Shown here: positions 1-10,028 of the stretch, piece by piece | How positions within the stretch are numbered: position 1 is the first letter of the stretch | Layout of the letters: each line of letters begins with the position of its first letter | Translations under genes and position numbers: made by a program | From: Ignavibacteriaceae bacterium | Lineage (GTDB): Bacteria > Bacteroidota > Ignavibacteria > Ignavibacteriales > Ignavibacteriaceae | DNA length: 64,000 nucleotides | Reading direction: 5' to 3' | Assembly: GCA_013360295.1 (NCBI GenBank) | Contig: JABWCL010000001.1 | Location: forward strand, 186,001 to 250,000 | The notes under the pieces: model-generated | What the model was told of the DNA's origin: nothing | Databases searched by the model: none | Seen by the model: the letters and a program-made list of their open reading frames with translations, nothing else

Positions 1-1152
1 AATTACATTAAAGTTTTCGAAGCTGCTGTTCTCAACTTGCCCTGAATTGTCGGTGACAATTAAAGTAGCAGAATAAGGGCGCTGTTCAGAATAACGGTGC
101 TGAGCGCGCATTCCTTTTTCCGAAGTACCATCGCCAAAATACCAGTGGTATTCAAGCCTGTCCCCGTCAGCATCGGTAGTACCCTTCGCGTCAAACACTA
201 CGGTGTAGCAGTCAGATAACTGATAATGGCTTCGAGATATCTTTGGTTTGTTATTCGTTTTAAATATCTTGACCGGTAAAGACATCGGGAGTGAAGCTCC
301 TTTGTTATCCCTGATATAAACAGAGATATCATTGGGATTTTCCCGTCCTTTGCCTACCATTACTCCACTCATCCTTCCAAACTCTTTCTGATCGGGGAAG
401 ACTACATTCTTGTTCCAGACTCCGTCTCCGGATGCCTTTAGCGCATAGTCACCTTTGAAAGGGCTGACATAATTATATTTAGCCTGAGAAAAATCAAAGT
501 CATATATTTCCAGAAATTCTGTATCACCCGGAACGATGAATGGTACGACAGCGGAGGCAACTTTTTGCGGAATATTAAAAGTAAGGTTATAACTGATAAT
601 CTCAGTACCGTTGAAACTTAGATTATCGATTGAAGTGGAAGAAATGAAGAGATCATATAAATTCGCATCGTTACCGCTCACTCCTCTCACGACTAATTTA
701 AAATAATGATACCCGTCCTTCTGATCACCCATAGAAGGACCCAATTCAGCGAAAGTCATCCATTCCCCGTCATATTTCGCATCAACTGAAAATTCAAGAG
801 ATTTTATCAATTCACCTCTATCAATTTCCTCCGCTGACGGAGCGCTCGATTTAATCGCTTCACCATATACACCCGCGCCGCCATAGAGACTAAAACGAAA
901 GTTTGAATTGAAATCTTCAAATTTAATATCATTGACTCCGGCACACTCGGGATCAAATACTCTTAGATAGGCCTTTTCAGTCTCGGTGAACTTTACTTTT
1001 AAAAGAAAGACCTGGACAAAATCATCATCACCCTCTTTCGATGACGCCTGATTCCCATAGTTTACATACAGAACCCGATCCTGGGCGCTAAGCTCAAAAC
1101 TGAGGGAAACAAGGAATAGGATAAAAAATATTTTCATTACTGATTTCTGCAT
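1..1152 (-). CDS. Secreted PKD-domain protein, C-terminus cut by the window edge
   Basis: The minus frame is open from an ATG at 1152 to base 1 (384 codons, no stop), so the C-terminus lies outside. The ATG at 1152 follows AGAAGAG at good spacing and is preferred over a second in-frame ATG at 1137. About 24 N-terminal residues form a signal peptide ending in SAQ. The middle is beta-rich and I do not recognise it. The last 60 or so residues before the edge form a PKD domain, with a DADGD motif followed by YHWYFGDGT and a closing strand SATLIVTDNSG. PKD domains are common extracellular modules in surface and T9SS-exported proteins; a C-terminal sorting domain may follow beyond the edge. It lies 22 bases downstream of the LysM-FecR gene, so co-transcription is likely. 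The function is unknown. Confidence 0.85.
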   Translation of the reverse strand, partial: MQKSVMKIFFILFLVSLSFELSAQDRVLYVNYGNQASSKEGDDDFVQVFLLKVKFTETEKAYLRVFDPECAGVNDIKFEDFNSNFRFSLYGGAGVYGEAIKSSAPSAEEIDRGELIKSLEFSVDAKYDGEWMTFAELGPSMGDQKDGYHYFKLVVRGVSGNDANLYDLFISSTSIDNLSFNGTEIISYNLTFNIPQKVASAVVPFIVPGDTEFLEIYDFDFSQAKYNYVSPFKGDYALKASGDGVWNKNVVFPDQKEFGRMSGVMVGKGRENPNDISVYIRDNKGASLPMSLPVKIFKTNNKPKISRSHYQLSDCYTVVFDAKGTTDADGDRLEYHWYFGDGTSEKGMRAQHRYSEQRPYSATLIVTDNSGQVENSSFENFNVI

Positions 1153-1174
1153 TTATAACTCTTCTTTTAGTCCG

Positions 1175-2953
1175 TCATGGAATTAATACTTTTACCTTTT
1201 TCTCCAGTTTGTAACCCGTTCTGGTCTCAACCTGAAGAATCAGCTCTTCTCCGGAATTAACATTTAGTACATTAAAAACAAAGCCACCTTCGGAGTCTGA
1301 TTTAGTCCGCAGCGTCCTGTTGTCTCCGGAGTAGACAAGATTGACTTTTGCAAGCGGGCGGGTCTTACCCCTGAGAGTGAACGACTTCATCGAGACGGAT
1401 ATTTCATTAGCCTGGTTCAGCACAGGGTCTACTAAGGTAATTGTTGAACTCAGGTCGTCTTCATGAAATACAGTGATCCTGACAGAAGAAACATTATTGC
1501 TTGAATCTTTTGCTTCTACAACAAACGGGTTCGCGCCTTCTTTCAGTGGTAACATTCTTGAAAACTCTTCGGTTCCGTAGGCCAGATTGAGCGGTTCACC
1601 ATTAAGGCTGATGATGGCTCCCTTTTCAAATCTGCTTTTGAGTTCAACTTCCGGTTTATTCGTAATCAAACTATCTGCCGGAGAAGAAATAGTGATGAAG
1701 GGGGGCGTCACATCAACAGTCAGATTGCAAAAAACAAAATCACTAAAGGGGCCAATAAACCCGTCTTTATCTTCTGAAGCAATCCGGATAAAATAATTAC
1801 CCGCTCCCAATTTTACTCCGCTAAGTGAAGTGGTTTTTGATTTAGCAGTGTAGGCAATATCTTTAAAGTTCTGCTCAGTGGCTATCTGAACAAGATAATT
1901 TACTGTACCTTCCACTGTGCTCCAGTTAAGTGCTAATTCAGGAGAGTAAAAGACCTGCTGATTCTTAGGATGAGTAATGAGAGGTGCAGGCAGAAGATCC
2001 TTCGGATCTGAAATATTTCCATTGTCTGATACAGTAGATCCCTGATTTTCAGCGATCTTGACTTTCTTCGTTTTTGACTCTACTTCAATCTCACCTTCGT
2101 AGTTCGCTATTTTAGTATTCTTTTCCTCGCGCTTCACCCAGAAGGATTTGGATTTAATGTCTGCCTTAACACCTGGTATATTAAAATTAAAATTCTTCTT
2201 TCCCTTTCCTCCGCTTAATAGGGCAAATGCATCACCTTTTTCAAGTTTTACAGTTGCTTCACTCTTATTTTTCAGTAGGTCAACTCTGGTCTTTTGAATG
2301 AGAACCTGCGAGTTTTCGTTGAGCTTAATCCTGCTTTTATCATTAAAGAGAATCTCCGCGTAGGAACCGGAAAGTGTTCTTACTTTATCTTCTTCGAATA
2401 ATTTGGAATTGATAGCCAGATTTTTCCACAGTTCGGCACCTGAGAGTTTACCTTCAACTACGCCCTTTATGTAATTCAGTACAGCCTCAGTTGCGGTCTG
2501 GCTTTTTGCTTTTGCTTCTTTTTCTGCCTCAAGAGCAAGTGCCTTGGCTTCTTTGCCTAATCTGGTTGCTTCACTCCACTGCGCGTTTTTCCGGGTTTTA
2601 ACTCCCTGTTCGTAGCTAGCCACCGCGGCATTTATCTTATCCGTGGCAAATGACTTTGCTCCTGCCTCAGTTGCAGATTTAATCGAACCCATTGCGTCAT
2701 TAAGTATAAGATTGACCGCCTTGACCTGCTCAACGGGGATAGTAAGCTTCAGGCCCTCGCTTACTTTATCCGGAGATGGTACATTATTTGCTTTTAATAT
2801 TTCTTCCCAAAGATCAGCATCGCCAAGGTATTGCCGGGCAATCTCGCGTATCGACTGGTCTTTTCCTACTGTAATGACGGTTTGTGCTTCCAGCGAAACG
2901 CTAAAAGCAACAAGGAGAAATAAAAAAGAGAACGCTTTTATTTTGAAAATCAT
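1175..2953 (-). CDS. LysM-FecR-Ig multidomain envelope protein
   Basis: 592 residues with a signal peptide (about 1-24, ending EAQ). A LysM-like domain follows at about 25-73, with the IREIARQYLGD and LWEEILKANN elements typical of peptidoglycan-binding LysM. Residues 75-165 are Ala/Lys/Glu-rich and helical. A FecR-type beta domain covers about 190-310 (GSYAEILFNDKSRIKL, then an EKGDAF element). The C-terminal half is a fibronectin-III-like domain (about 330-415) and two Ig-like domains. FecR domains were first described in iron signalling with a sigma factor and TonB receptor. Neither is present, and the LysM plus FecR plus Ig order instead suggests a wall-anchored structural or sensor protein. 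It lies 89 bases downstream of a histidine kinase in the same direction. What it binds is unknown. Confidence 0.85.
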   Translation of the reverse strand: MIFKIKAFSFLFLLVAFSVSLEAQTVITVGKDQSIREIARQYLGDADLWEEILKANNVPSPDKVSEGLKLTIPVEQVKAVNLILNDAMGSIKSATEAGAKSFATDKINAAVASYEQGVKTRKNAQWSEATRLGKEAKALALEAEKEAKAKSQTATEAVLNYIKGVVEGKLSGAELWKNLAINSKLFEEDKVRTLSGSYAEILFNDKSRIKLNENSQVLIQKTRVDLLKNKSEATVKLEKGDAFALLSGGKGKKNFNFNIPGVKADIKSKSFWVKREEKNTKIANYEGEIEVESKTKKVKIAENQGSTVSDNGNISDPKDLLPAPLITHPKNQQVFYSPELALNWSTVEGTVNYLVQIATEQNFKDIAYTAKSKTTSLSGVKLGAGNYFIRIASEDKDGFIGPFSDFVFCNLTVDVTPPFITISSPADSLITNKPEVELKSRFEKGAIISLNGEPLNLAYGTEEFSRMLPLKEGANPFVVEAKDSSNNVSSVRITVFHEDDLSSTITLVDPVLNQANEISVSMKSFTLRGKTRPLAKVNLVYSGDNRTLRTKSDSEGGFVFNVLNVNSGEELILQVETRTGYKLEKKVKVLIP

Positions 2954-3042
2954 ACTGTGAAAAATATCTGTAAACTATTGTTAAAAATGAACTTAAAGAT
3001 AATTAATATAAATGACAATCTATTCAACTCAGAGTACAGTAT

Positions 3043-5076
3043 TTACTGGTTTTTGGGTAATACTATAATAAATTCCGAAAATTCTCCCGGCTCAGTAACC
3101 ACTTTCAGTTCCCCTTTGTGCATCTGAACAATGATATCGTAAGTCAGTGAAAGGCCAAGCCCGGTTCCCTCACCGGTAGGTTTAGTCGTGAAAAATGGTT
3201 CAAAAATTTTCTCTACTACCTCTTTTGGTATACCTGTTCCGTTATCCCTGATCCTGACCTCAACCTTTTCTCCAATATCTTTGGTGGTGGCGGTGAGGCA
3301 AGGTGAATACTTTTCCCCCTGCTGTTCTCTCTTTTTATGCATCGCGTAAAAGGCATTATTAAAAATATTTATAAACACCTGGTTGAGCGCCTGCGGAGTT
3401 CCCGTGATTTGCAGAGATTCAGATTTAAAAGTCTTTTCAAGTTTGGTATTGAATGATTCAATCTGGCTTCTCATTCCGTGATAAGCGAGGCCCATAGTCT
3501 CCGTGACAAGGCCATTAAGGTCAAACTTTTGCATCTCGCCTTTTTCTGTGCGCGAGTGTTCAAGCATTGATTTAACTATATTGTCAGCGCGTGAACCGTG
3601 TTCAGCGATCTTCGTGGCATTAGTTTTGATATCACCCAGGATTTCCTCAAGATAACCAAAATCCATATCCCCTTCTTTTCCTCGCTCCATTTCCTCCTGC
3701 AACTCTTCCACAAGGCTGCCGGTAAGCTTAGCGAAATTATTCACAAAATTAAGCGGATTCTTTATCTCATGGGCGATTCCCGCGGTAAGAGCGCCAAGGG
3801 ACGCCAGTTTCTGCTGAACAATCAACTGATCCTGAGTCTCTTTCAATTTGACCAAAGTAGCTTCAAGTTCGGTGTTCTTTTCCTTCAATTCTTTGGTTCT
3901 TTCATCCACTTTAATTTCGAGTGTCCTGCTGTATTCTTCCAGTTCCTTGTTCTGTTTCTCGATCTTCGCGAAACTGGCTTTTAATGATGAGCTCATATCA
4001 ACAAGCGACTTCCCGAGCCTGCCGATTTCATCATCTATTTTATAGTCGACATCAATATCAAAATTCCCCTTGGCGATCGTTACCGCAGTCTTACTGATAT
4101 TTACGATCGGTTTACTTATAGTACTTGAGAACCCAAACACAGCAATAAAAGCAAACACCAAACCGATGGCTACGTAAATCAGAAGATCATTTGACATTTT
4201 GATGACCGCAGCGTAAGCTATACTGACTTTCTTCTGTGCAACTACAGCCCATTCGAGATTAACAGGAATTGCAACCGAAGTCACAATATCCTCGTCTCCC
4301 CCCAGATCGTATGAGTTAGTGATCTTCATGCTTGAGCCTTTTTCAAGCATAAGCATCACGTCGCGTTTAACATTTTCGTGCACTGATGATTTAGAGCGGG
4401 TGAATAAGGAATTCCCTTTTTTGTTTAGTATGAATAGTTCACCGCTCTGACTGAATGTATCATCACGTAAGAGTTTTTCAATCTGGGCGGCAGAAAACTT
4501 GGCAATAAACATCGCCGGGGGCGCTCCGGGTATATTGATTTGCATCCCGATTGACATCATCCACAGGCTATCCACTTCAAGGGCTGATGGCTGCGGGTCG
4601 AGATAAACAATATTAATTTTTTTTTGCTGTTTGAGCGAAACAATAAAGCTGTTATTTACACGAAAAAGAGAATCAATACTGATCTTCTTTGCCTCCGCCT
4701 TCTTAGTGAAGTACTCTTTTGAGATACTGAACGCGGAGGTATACTCATTTGGTGCGGTTTCAAAAACAAGGTCTATAAATAGAAGATCGGGAATATTCTC
4801 CACGGCAGCCTGAACCAGCGCTAATTTTTCTTCAACTCCAAGGTTGGGATTTTCGATCCCGCTCCGCAGGAAATATAAAGGTGATATCCATTGCAGAGTA
4901 TATATGTTGTTGATCTGATCACTCAGGCGGGATGAAGTATTCATCAATTCTGAATTAGTGCTCGACTTCAATTCAGAACTTGCAGTATCGATCATATTGT
5001 AACTCGAGATCGCGAGAGGCAATAACGCGATTAAAACAGCAAAAATGATCAGCTTATGGCGCCAGGAAAGTTTCAT
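3043..5076 (-). CDS. Membrane sensor histidine kinase (Cache-like sensor, HAMP, HisKA, HATPase)
   Basis: 677 residues. A membrane helix at about 9-27 and another at about 297-318 flank a roughly 270-residue extracytoplasmic region that looks like a double-Cache sensor. HAMP follows (about 320-372), then a long coiled coil (about 365-425). The HisKA motif [13 protein letters not shown] places the phosphoacceptor at His436. The ATPase domain has an N box near Asn574, DNGTGIP at 611-617 and GTGLGLSL at 637-644, so all catalytic boxes are intact. The receiver-PP2C protein encoded 58 bases upstream is the natural phosphotransfer partner, because this protein has no receiver of its own. The ligand of the sensor domain cannot be told from the sequence. 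Confidence 0.93.
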   Translation of the reverse strand: MKLSWRHKLIIFAVLIALLPLAISSYNMIDTASSELKSSTNSELMNTSSRLSDQINNIYTLQWISPLYFLRSGIENPNLGVEEKLALVQAAVENIPDLLFIDLVFETAPNEYTSAFSISKEYFTKKAEAKKISIDSLFRVNNSFIVSLKQQKKINIVYLDPQPSALEVDSLWMMSIGMQINIPGAPPAMFIAKFSAAQIEKLLRDDTFSQSGELFILNKKGNSLFTRSKSSVHENVKRDVMLMLEKGSSMKITNSYDLGGDEDIVTSVAIPVNLEWAVVAQKKVSIAYAAVIKMSNDLLIYVAIGLVFAFIAVFGFSSTISKPIVNISKTAVTIAKGNFDIDVDYKIDDEIGRLGKSLVDMSSSLKASFAKIEKQNKELEEYSRTLEIKVDERTKELKEKNTELEATLVKLKETQDQLIVQQKLASLGALTAGIAHEIKNPLNFVNNFAKLTGSLVEELQEEMERGKEGDMDFGYLEEILGDIKTNATKIAEHGSRADNIVKSMLEHSRTEKGEMQKFDLNGLVTETMGLAYHGMRSQIESFNTKLEKTFKSESLQITGTPQALNQVFINIFNNAFYAMHKKREQQGEKYSPCLTATTKDIGEKVEVRIRDNGTGIPKEVVEKIFEPFFTTKPTGEGTGLGLSLTYDIIVQMHKGELKVVTEPGEFSEFIIVLPKNQ

Positions 5077-5134
5077 TGTTTAAAATACCTTGAAGAGTGG
5101 TGGATAAATATTGAACCTCCCCCCGATTAATAAA

Positions 5135-6295
5135 TTAAATCTTTTTTACCGCCATCATAGTGATATCATCGAACTGGGCGGCATCCTGTTTAAAATCAAA
5201 TAGTTTGGTCTCCATTACGGAAAGCAATTCTTTTGCATTCGCAAAGTTTTGTTTCATATCTTCCTCCACACGTTCTGACGTATAAGCATCTCCGGCCGGA
5301 TTCAGTATATCGGTCACACCGTCAGTAAAAGCAAAAATCGTGTCTCCGCTTTCTAGCTGAATTTCACCCATCACAAAAGCATCATGAGGGAAAAGGCCAA
5401 CAAGGGGATTGTTTGGCTCTATGAAATGTTTAATCGCTCCGGAGTTTACAATATAAGTAGTATTATGCCCGCAACTTGAGTACCTCAGAACCGAAGTTTC
5501 CGTATCAACTATTCCAAAAAAGACGGTAGCGAACATATTTGCGGCTTCGTGGTTCTGCACAACATAGCTATGAGCGGCGTGGATGGATTCGATAGGGCCA
5601 CGTGGATCGCCCGATTGTTGAGTGGAGAACGCTCTGATCAGGCTTCTTATAAGTGTCATAAAGAGCGCGGCGCCGAGTCCCTTTCCGCAGACATCAGCAA
5701 CAACAAAAGCAATGTATCTCCCTTCAGCGAGCAGGAAGACATCATAAAAATCACCTGCGACTTCCTTGGCGGGGGTAAAGTGTGATTCAATTTCCCACCC
5801 CTCTTTTACGGGTATGGAATCAGGAAGAAAACTTGCCTGTATTTGCCTGCCGATCTGCATTTCCTTCTGCAGGGACATCAACTGATCCTTCGAGCGGGCA
5901 GCTTCCTTTAGCGCCTCCACCTCCAGAATAGTTTTATTCAGCGTGATTTCGAGGTCGGAGAAGTCTATCGGTTTGGTAACAAAGTCAAACGCACCATTAT
6001 TCATAGCCGTTCTGAGATTTTTCATATCGCCATAGGCGGAAATGATAACAGACTTAACCTGCGGGAATTTCTCAATGATATTCTTGAGCAGCGTTAACCC
6101 GTCCATCTCAGGCATATTGATATCCGAAAAAACTATGTCGATATCGGGGTTCGCGCTGATTGTATCTAACGCTTCGAATCCATTATGCGCGAAGAAAAAT
6201 ATATAATCTCCCGATCTGATTTTACGTCTGAAATTCTGGCGCATTAATAGTTCCAGATCCGGTTCGTCGTCTACAGCTAAAATCTTTAGTGGCAT
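5135..6295 (-). CDS. Response regulator fused to PP2C/SpoIIE phosphatase (RsbU/RsbP type)
   Basis: 386 residues. An N-terminal receiver domain (about 3-125) has the acidic pair D9/D10, phosphoacceptor D58 in FSDINMPEMDG, S85 and K108, so it should be phosphorylatable. A helical linker (about 125-155) carries QIGRQIQASFLP, the sequence usual before SpoIIE-type phosphatases. The PP2C domain keeps its metal-binding acids: GDFYD (D182), VADVCGKG (D201), FTDGVTD (D325) and FDDITM (D376/D377). In known partner-switching systems such a phosphatase dephosphorylates a STAS-domain anti-sigma antagonist. A STAS gene lies 6 bases upstream and a histidine kinase downstream. The likely chain is kinase to receiver to phosphatase to STAS protein. 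Confidence 0.95.
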   Translation of the reverse strand: MPLKILAVDDEPDLELLMRQNFRRKIRSGDYIFFFAHNGFEALDTISANPDIDIVFSDINMPEMDGLTLLKNIIEKFPQVKSVIISAYGDMKNLRTAMNNGAFDFVTKPIDFSDLEITLNKTILEVEALKEAARSKDQLMSLQKEMQIGRQIQASFLPDSIPVKEGWEIESHFTPAKEVAGDFYDVFLLAEGRYIAFVVADVCGKGLGAALFMTLIRSLIRAFSTQQSGDPRGPIESIHAAHSYVVQNHEAANMFATVFFGIVDTETSVLRYSSCGHNTTYIVNSGAIKHFIEPNNPLVGLFPHDAFVMGEIQLESGDTIFAFTDGVTDILNPAGDAYTSERVEEDMKQNFANAKELLSVMETKLFDFKQDAAQFDDITMMAVKKI

Positions 6296-6301
6296 ATAAA
6301 T

Positions 6302-6646
6302 CTATAAGTTATTCAGATATTGTTCTGCTTCTTCTAAGGTATTAAATATGGTCAGTTTTTTGTCGAGCATTGTAATTTGAAAGGTCGCTTTAACGGATTT
6401 CTGCAGACCATAAAAACATGCCGCTCCCTTCATTTCCACAGCTTTTTTGTGCGAAAGTACGAGCGCTCCCAGAAAAGTTGAATCCACGAAATCAACGCCG
6501 GAGAGGTCAAAAAGAACTTTATTGCTGCCGCTCCCGATAAGATCTATCATCGAGTTCTTAAATTCCTGGGCGATTGCCAGCGTACCTCTCTTTTCAAGGA
6601 CCTGAACCAAAGTAAATTTACCCTTTTCTTCACTTCTAAAACTCAT
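6302..6646 (-). CDS. STAS-domain anti-sigma-factor antagonist (SpoIIAA/RsbV type)
   Basis: 114 residues, the usual size of a single STAS domain. The phosphorylation loop reads LSGVDFVDSTFLGALV. Ser56 is the expected target of an anti-sigma serine kinase, and an adjacent Thr57 could substitute. It is the first gene of a tight unit with the receiver-PP2C gene (6-base gap), which supports a phosphatase-substrate pair. The matching serine kinase (RsbW/SpoIIAB type) is not in the window, so the final output, whether a sigma factor or another switch target, is unknown. Confidence 0.93.
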   Translation of the reverse strand: MSFRSEEKGKFTLVQVLEKRGTLAIAQEFKNSMIDLIGSGSNKVLFDLSGVDFVDSTFLGALVLSHKKAVEMKGAACFYGLQKSVKATFQITMLDKKLTIFNTLEEAEQYLNNL

Positions 6647-6730
6647 TCAATAACCTGTCAGATATTAAATAATTGTAAACTAATGGTCTAAGATACAAAA
6701 TCCCTGCTTTTATGTGAAGGGTCTTTAAAA

Positions 6731-6759
6731 TAAAAAAAGCGGGCAAAAAGCCCGCTTTT
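6731..6759 (-). terminator. Rho-independent terminator (AT-flanked, works on either strand)
   Basis: A perfect 10-base-pair stem (AAAAGCGGGC with GCCCGCTTTT) encloses a five-base loop at 6735-6759. Read on the minus strand it is followed by a run of seven T. It lies just past the stop codon of the T9SS cargo gene, and separates that gene from the STAS gene. Confidence 0.9.
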
Positions 6760-6779
6760 ATTAAGAGAAATAAACAAAA

Positions 6780-9584
6780 TTATTTCATCATAATCATCTT
6801 CTTGGTACTTACGAATTTACCTGCAACCATACGGTAAATATAAATACCCGAAGAGACTTTGTTACCGAAGCCGTTCCTGCCATCCCAGTCCACGGTGTAG
6901 TAACCGGCTTTAAGATGGTCGCTCATAATCGTCGCAACTTCAGCGCCAAGCATATCATAAATCTTCAGGTCAACCCTTGCGTCTTCAGGTATTGTGAACC
7001 TGATCTGTGTTGTCGGGTTAAACGGATTCGGATAATTCTGGCTGAGGCTGTATACATCAGGAATCAGATTTGGCTCGGCATATATGCTGGTAAGAGGATT
7101 TCCGGCCTCTTCAAAGATAACTGCGTCTGCCCTGACGACGTGAGAGTCACGGCGGGCAACGTTTTCGATGCTGTCTCTGTAATACCAGCTTACTTCAGAA
7201 GTATCATTTACTAAGTAAACTGAACCAAAGATAGTACCTGAACCGTGAGAATCCTGCCCGCCACGGAGGAATAGATACCTTCCAACGTACAATCTACCGG
7301 TTGAAGGAACCTGTCCGCCCGGTACGACTCCAACACCATTCTGATTAACAAATACAGTATCAGGCGTAGGATCATTCGGATTAGCGTGGTTAATGATGTA
7401 TTTTGCCCTTGGTGAACTAATGCTCGAAGAAGCCGAGAGGTTCAGGAATACATCAAAACTATCGAGAGTATTTGTTGTTGAACCAGCTTCATACGGGAAG
7501 TAAGGATAAAATTCAACTGTTTCAACTCCTGTCGGAGGATTAAAATAGATATAGTGGAATAGCCTGTTGGCGTTAATTCCGCCGGAGCCCTGTACTCTGT
7601 ACCACTTATCCATATTTAATGGATCCGGTGTGCCTGTCCAGACAACCGGGTCAGCAGGGTATATATATGTGAAAGGATCAGTATCGTCTACCGTAATACC
7701 GGTTCCTACACCTTGTCCTGCCAGACGAACAACAACGAGTGAGTCAGAAGGATCATTAGCCCTGATGATTATGGAATCACTGTAAGAAATGATTTCATTA
7801 GGTAAAAATTCAACCAGCACATTTAACTGACCGTCAATAGCAGGGAGAGTGACGGGCAACTGCGGAAGATTTACGAAAGAATATGTTGTTGCGTTCTTTA
7901 AATAAATGGAATCAATTCTCAGCGGTGTCTCACCGTTTGAACCGATGATAAAGTTTCTTCTGTAATTCAGGTTTCCCTGGCGGATAGAATCATAAATAGA
8001 TACTGAACCAAAGTTCAATAACCTGCCCGGATCAAGACTTGTACTAACAGTAGGAGCAATAGGTACTAGACGCACTCTGATTAAATCGGCTCTTAACAAA
8101 TCTGAACCTTGAGCTGGATTAGTCATCCTAATTGTTGTTTCTCCTCCACCGTTTAGTTGGAAAATCTGATTACCCCCAATTCGCGACCAGAGAACTGTGG
8201 AGGGTATCCTCGAATTGAAACCGATTACTCTTTGTGTATCGGCGAGCGCTGGATTGGGATTCACATAGAATGGTGTTACTACATCAACAGTGACACTCTG
8301 CGCAGCATTAGACGAACCCTGAGGACCGGAATACTCTATAAAATAACTTCCGGATATTGTATCTGGAATGTTAAATTTGTAAATACACGCAATATTAGGA
8401 TCAGAGCCGGTATTAACGACGCTATTAATATTACCGCCTACGATTGGATACTGGAATGGTGAGGGAGAACTGGGTGCAAAGGTTCCGATCGTTGTAAACT
8501 GCCCGCCCGGAGGAGGAACGTTCCAATGCGGTTCCTGACCGGTTACGCTCGCATTCAGAATGAAGTTAAAATTGATTCCTGTACCTGATAGCGGGAGAGG
8601 AGCTTCAGGTTCAGCAGCATCGTTACTCATCACCAGAAGAGTGTCTACTGTGGTTTCTTCACCTCTTGGGGAGAAGCGGATTGTAATATTCGCCTTGCCT
8701 CCAGGAGGAATATTAATCGGAGTGGGGGTAGTGACGCTAAATCTGTTCGTCTGGGTAGTGAAACCAGTGATTGTAAGAGTCTGGCTGCCTAAATTATAAA
8801 CGGGTATCGCTCTTTCACTGTAAATCCCCCACTTGAAAGTTGTCTGTGGGAAACCGACAGGAGCACGATGCCTGTAAAAACTGTTATCAAGTGTGGTATC
8901 ACCGGTAACAGGGTCTACTATCAACTGGGTATATCGTCTGTTCCCCATTTCAATATCTGCACCGGTTGCACGGCTACGAAGGAGCGCCACCGCGTCAGTT
9001 CTTAAAGTATTTGATCCGAGCGAATCAAGACCAATTTCAACAGTTACGGAGCTATCAGCAGCAAAAAGCTCAAGTATACTTAGCGGATGCCAACTACCCC
9101 TTGTAATTAAGTCAGGGGTTACATTGAACTGCATATTATACCTTAAACTATCAGCAATTGTTCCTTCACCGAATCTACGCAACGTAACGTAAGCATTTGT
9201 TGTGGCATTGGGGGAATACATATGATGATATACCAGATAGTGGTCTGTGTTCTGAAGGCTACCATAGAAATGGGCGTGCGCTCCGGTATTGTTTCCCGAT
9301 CCCCAACGGCTCGCTCTGCGGCTGGTCCCTCCAAAAAATGTGGCACCGGCATTATGCCACCATCCGTAAACATCTGTGGGTAAACCAGGTGTTGTCTGAG
9401 GAAATTCGCGATAGCGCGGATCATTCATAAACGAACCAATGGTAGTCGCATTACCATCCGATGTATTATCTATGTAGATTACATCAATGCTATCGATAAC
9501 CTGCACAGCCTGGGCGTGAACATTCATCCCGAGTCCGGTTACAAGGACAAGGAAGAAAGTGTAAATGAGTAACTTGTATTTCAT
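6780..9584 (-). CDS. T9SS-exported protein with choice-of-anchor (SPD-2/Hydin-like) domains
   Basis: 934 residues with a signal peptide (about 1-25, ending VHAQ). Start ATG is preceded by AGAGG. The N-terminal part is beta-rich and resembles golvesin/xanthan-lyase C-terminal-like modules (weak call). Two choice-of-anchor D-type regions follow, each with a GKANITIRFSPRG-like or LNVLVEFLPNE-like strand before a NDAAEP or NDPSDS turn and a LSGTG or LAGQG end. A golvesin-like stretch lies between and after them. The last 85 or so residues are a canonical type A T9SS domain: LSQNYPNPFNPTTQI, a DLKIYDMLG strand, then GYYTVDWDG and GIYIYRM. T9SS carries such proteins across the outer membrane and removes the domain. 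No catalytic motif is visible; a surface adhesin or structural role is possible. Confidence 0.88.
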   Translation of the reverse strand: MKYKLLIYTFFLVLVTGLGMNVHAQAVQVIDSIDVIYIDNTSDGNATTIGSFMNDPRYREFPQTTPGLPTDVYGWWHNAGATFFGGTSRRASRWGSGNNTGAHAHFYGSLQNTDHYLVYHHMYSPNATTNAYVTLRRFGEGTIADSLRYNMQFNVTPDLITRGSWHPLSILELFAADSSVTVEIGLDSLGSNTLRTDAVALLRSRATGADIEMGNRRYTQLIVDPVTGDTTLDNSFYRHRAPVGFPQTTFKWGIYSERAIPVYNLGSQTLTITGFTTQTNRFSVTTPTPINIPPGGKANITIRFSPRGEETTVDTLLVMSNDAAEPEAPLPLSGTGINFNFILNASVTGQEPHWNVPPPGGQFTTIGTFAPSSPSPFQYPIVGGNINSVVNTGSDPNIACIYKFNIPDTISGSYFIEYSGPQGSSNAAQSVTVDVVTPFYVNPNPALADTQRVIGFNSRIPSTVLWSRIGGNQIFQLNGGGETTIRMTNPAQGSDLLRADLIRVRLVPIAPTVSTSLDPGRLLNFGSVSIYDSIRQGNLNYRRNFIIGSNGETPLRIDSIYLKNATTYSFVNLPQLPVTLPAIDGQLNVLVEFLPNEIISYSDSIIIRANDPSDSLVVVRLAGQGVGTGITVDDTDPFTYIYPADPVVWTGTPDPLNMDKWYRVQGSGGINANRLFHYIYFNPPTGVETVEFYPYFPYEAGSTTNTLDSFDVFLNLSASSSISSPRAKYIINHANPNDPTPDTVFVNQNGVGVVPGGQVPSTGRLYVGRYLFLRGGQDSHGSGTIFGSVYLVNDTSEVSWYYRDSIENVARRDSHVVRADAVIFEEAGNPLTSIYAEPNLIPDVYSLSQNYPNPFNPTTQIRFTIPEDARVDLKIYDMLGAEVATIMSDHLKAGYYTVDWDGRNGFGNKVSSGIYIYRMVAGKFVSTKKMIMMK

Positions 9585-9603
9585 AGGTACCTCTTATATA
9601 TGG

Positions 9604-10017
9604 TTATTTAGTGAAAATTACTTGGAGTGTATCGGAAGCCTTTCCTATAAACCTGTCCTTTCCCGTAGGAACAACAGAATAATAAGCATAGGTCGTATCA
9701 CTTGTAATGGTAAATGAGTCAACTATTGATGTGGTTGTGACCGGGGGCTGCATTGGATTGTATTTCGTAACTTTTCCGGTCTTATCAAATACGCTTACAG
9801 CCCGCTGAACCTCAAACGTCCGGATATTCGTCATATCTGAAACCGTCCAGGTTAAACTTATCCTGGCTTTTCCTGTGTCGGTAGTATCCTTTGTTGCCTG
9901 TAGATTAACGGCTACTGGAACCCTGGTGCTGTGTGAAGGTTCGACAATCGCTTCAGGAGGATTGCAATTGAGATAAAAAAAGCTAAAAAACAGAGTAATA
10001 AAAAGACTTTTATTCAT
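9604..10017 (-). CDS. Small fibronectin-III-like putative lipoprotein
   Basis: 137 residues. The N-terminus MNKSLFITLFFSFFYLNCN is a short hydrophobic signal ending at Cys18. The residues before the cysteine (YLN) depart from the classic lipobox, so lipidation is likely but not certain. The rest reads as one fibronectin type III-like domain: ARISLTWTVSDM, then IRTFEVQRAV, with a late YAYYSVVPTG strand. It lies 19 bases upstream of the T9SS cargo gene and 11 bases downstream of the DUF5683 gene, all in one direction. No specific function can be assigned. Confidence 0.75.
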   Translation of the reverse strand: MNKSLFITLFFSFFYLNCNPPEAIVEPSHSTRVPVAVNLQATKDTTDTGKARISLTWTVSDMTNIRTFEVQRAVSVFDKTGKVTKYNPMQPPVTTTSIVDSFTITSDTTYAYYSVVPTGKDRFIGKASDTLQVIFTK

Positions 10018-10028
10018 AACAAAATAAT

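Noticed and set aside
1175-2953. Iron-signalling FecR regulator
   Set aside because: No sigma factor or TonB receptor; domain order differs from FecR proteins.
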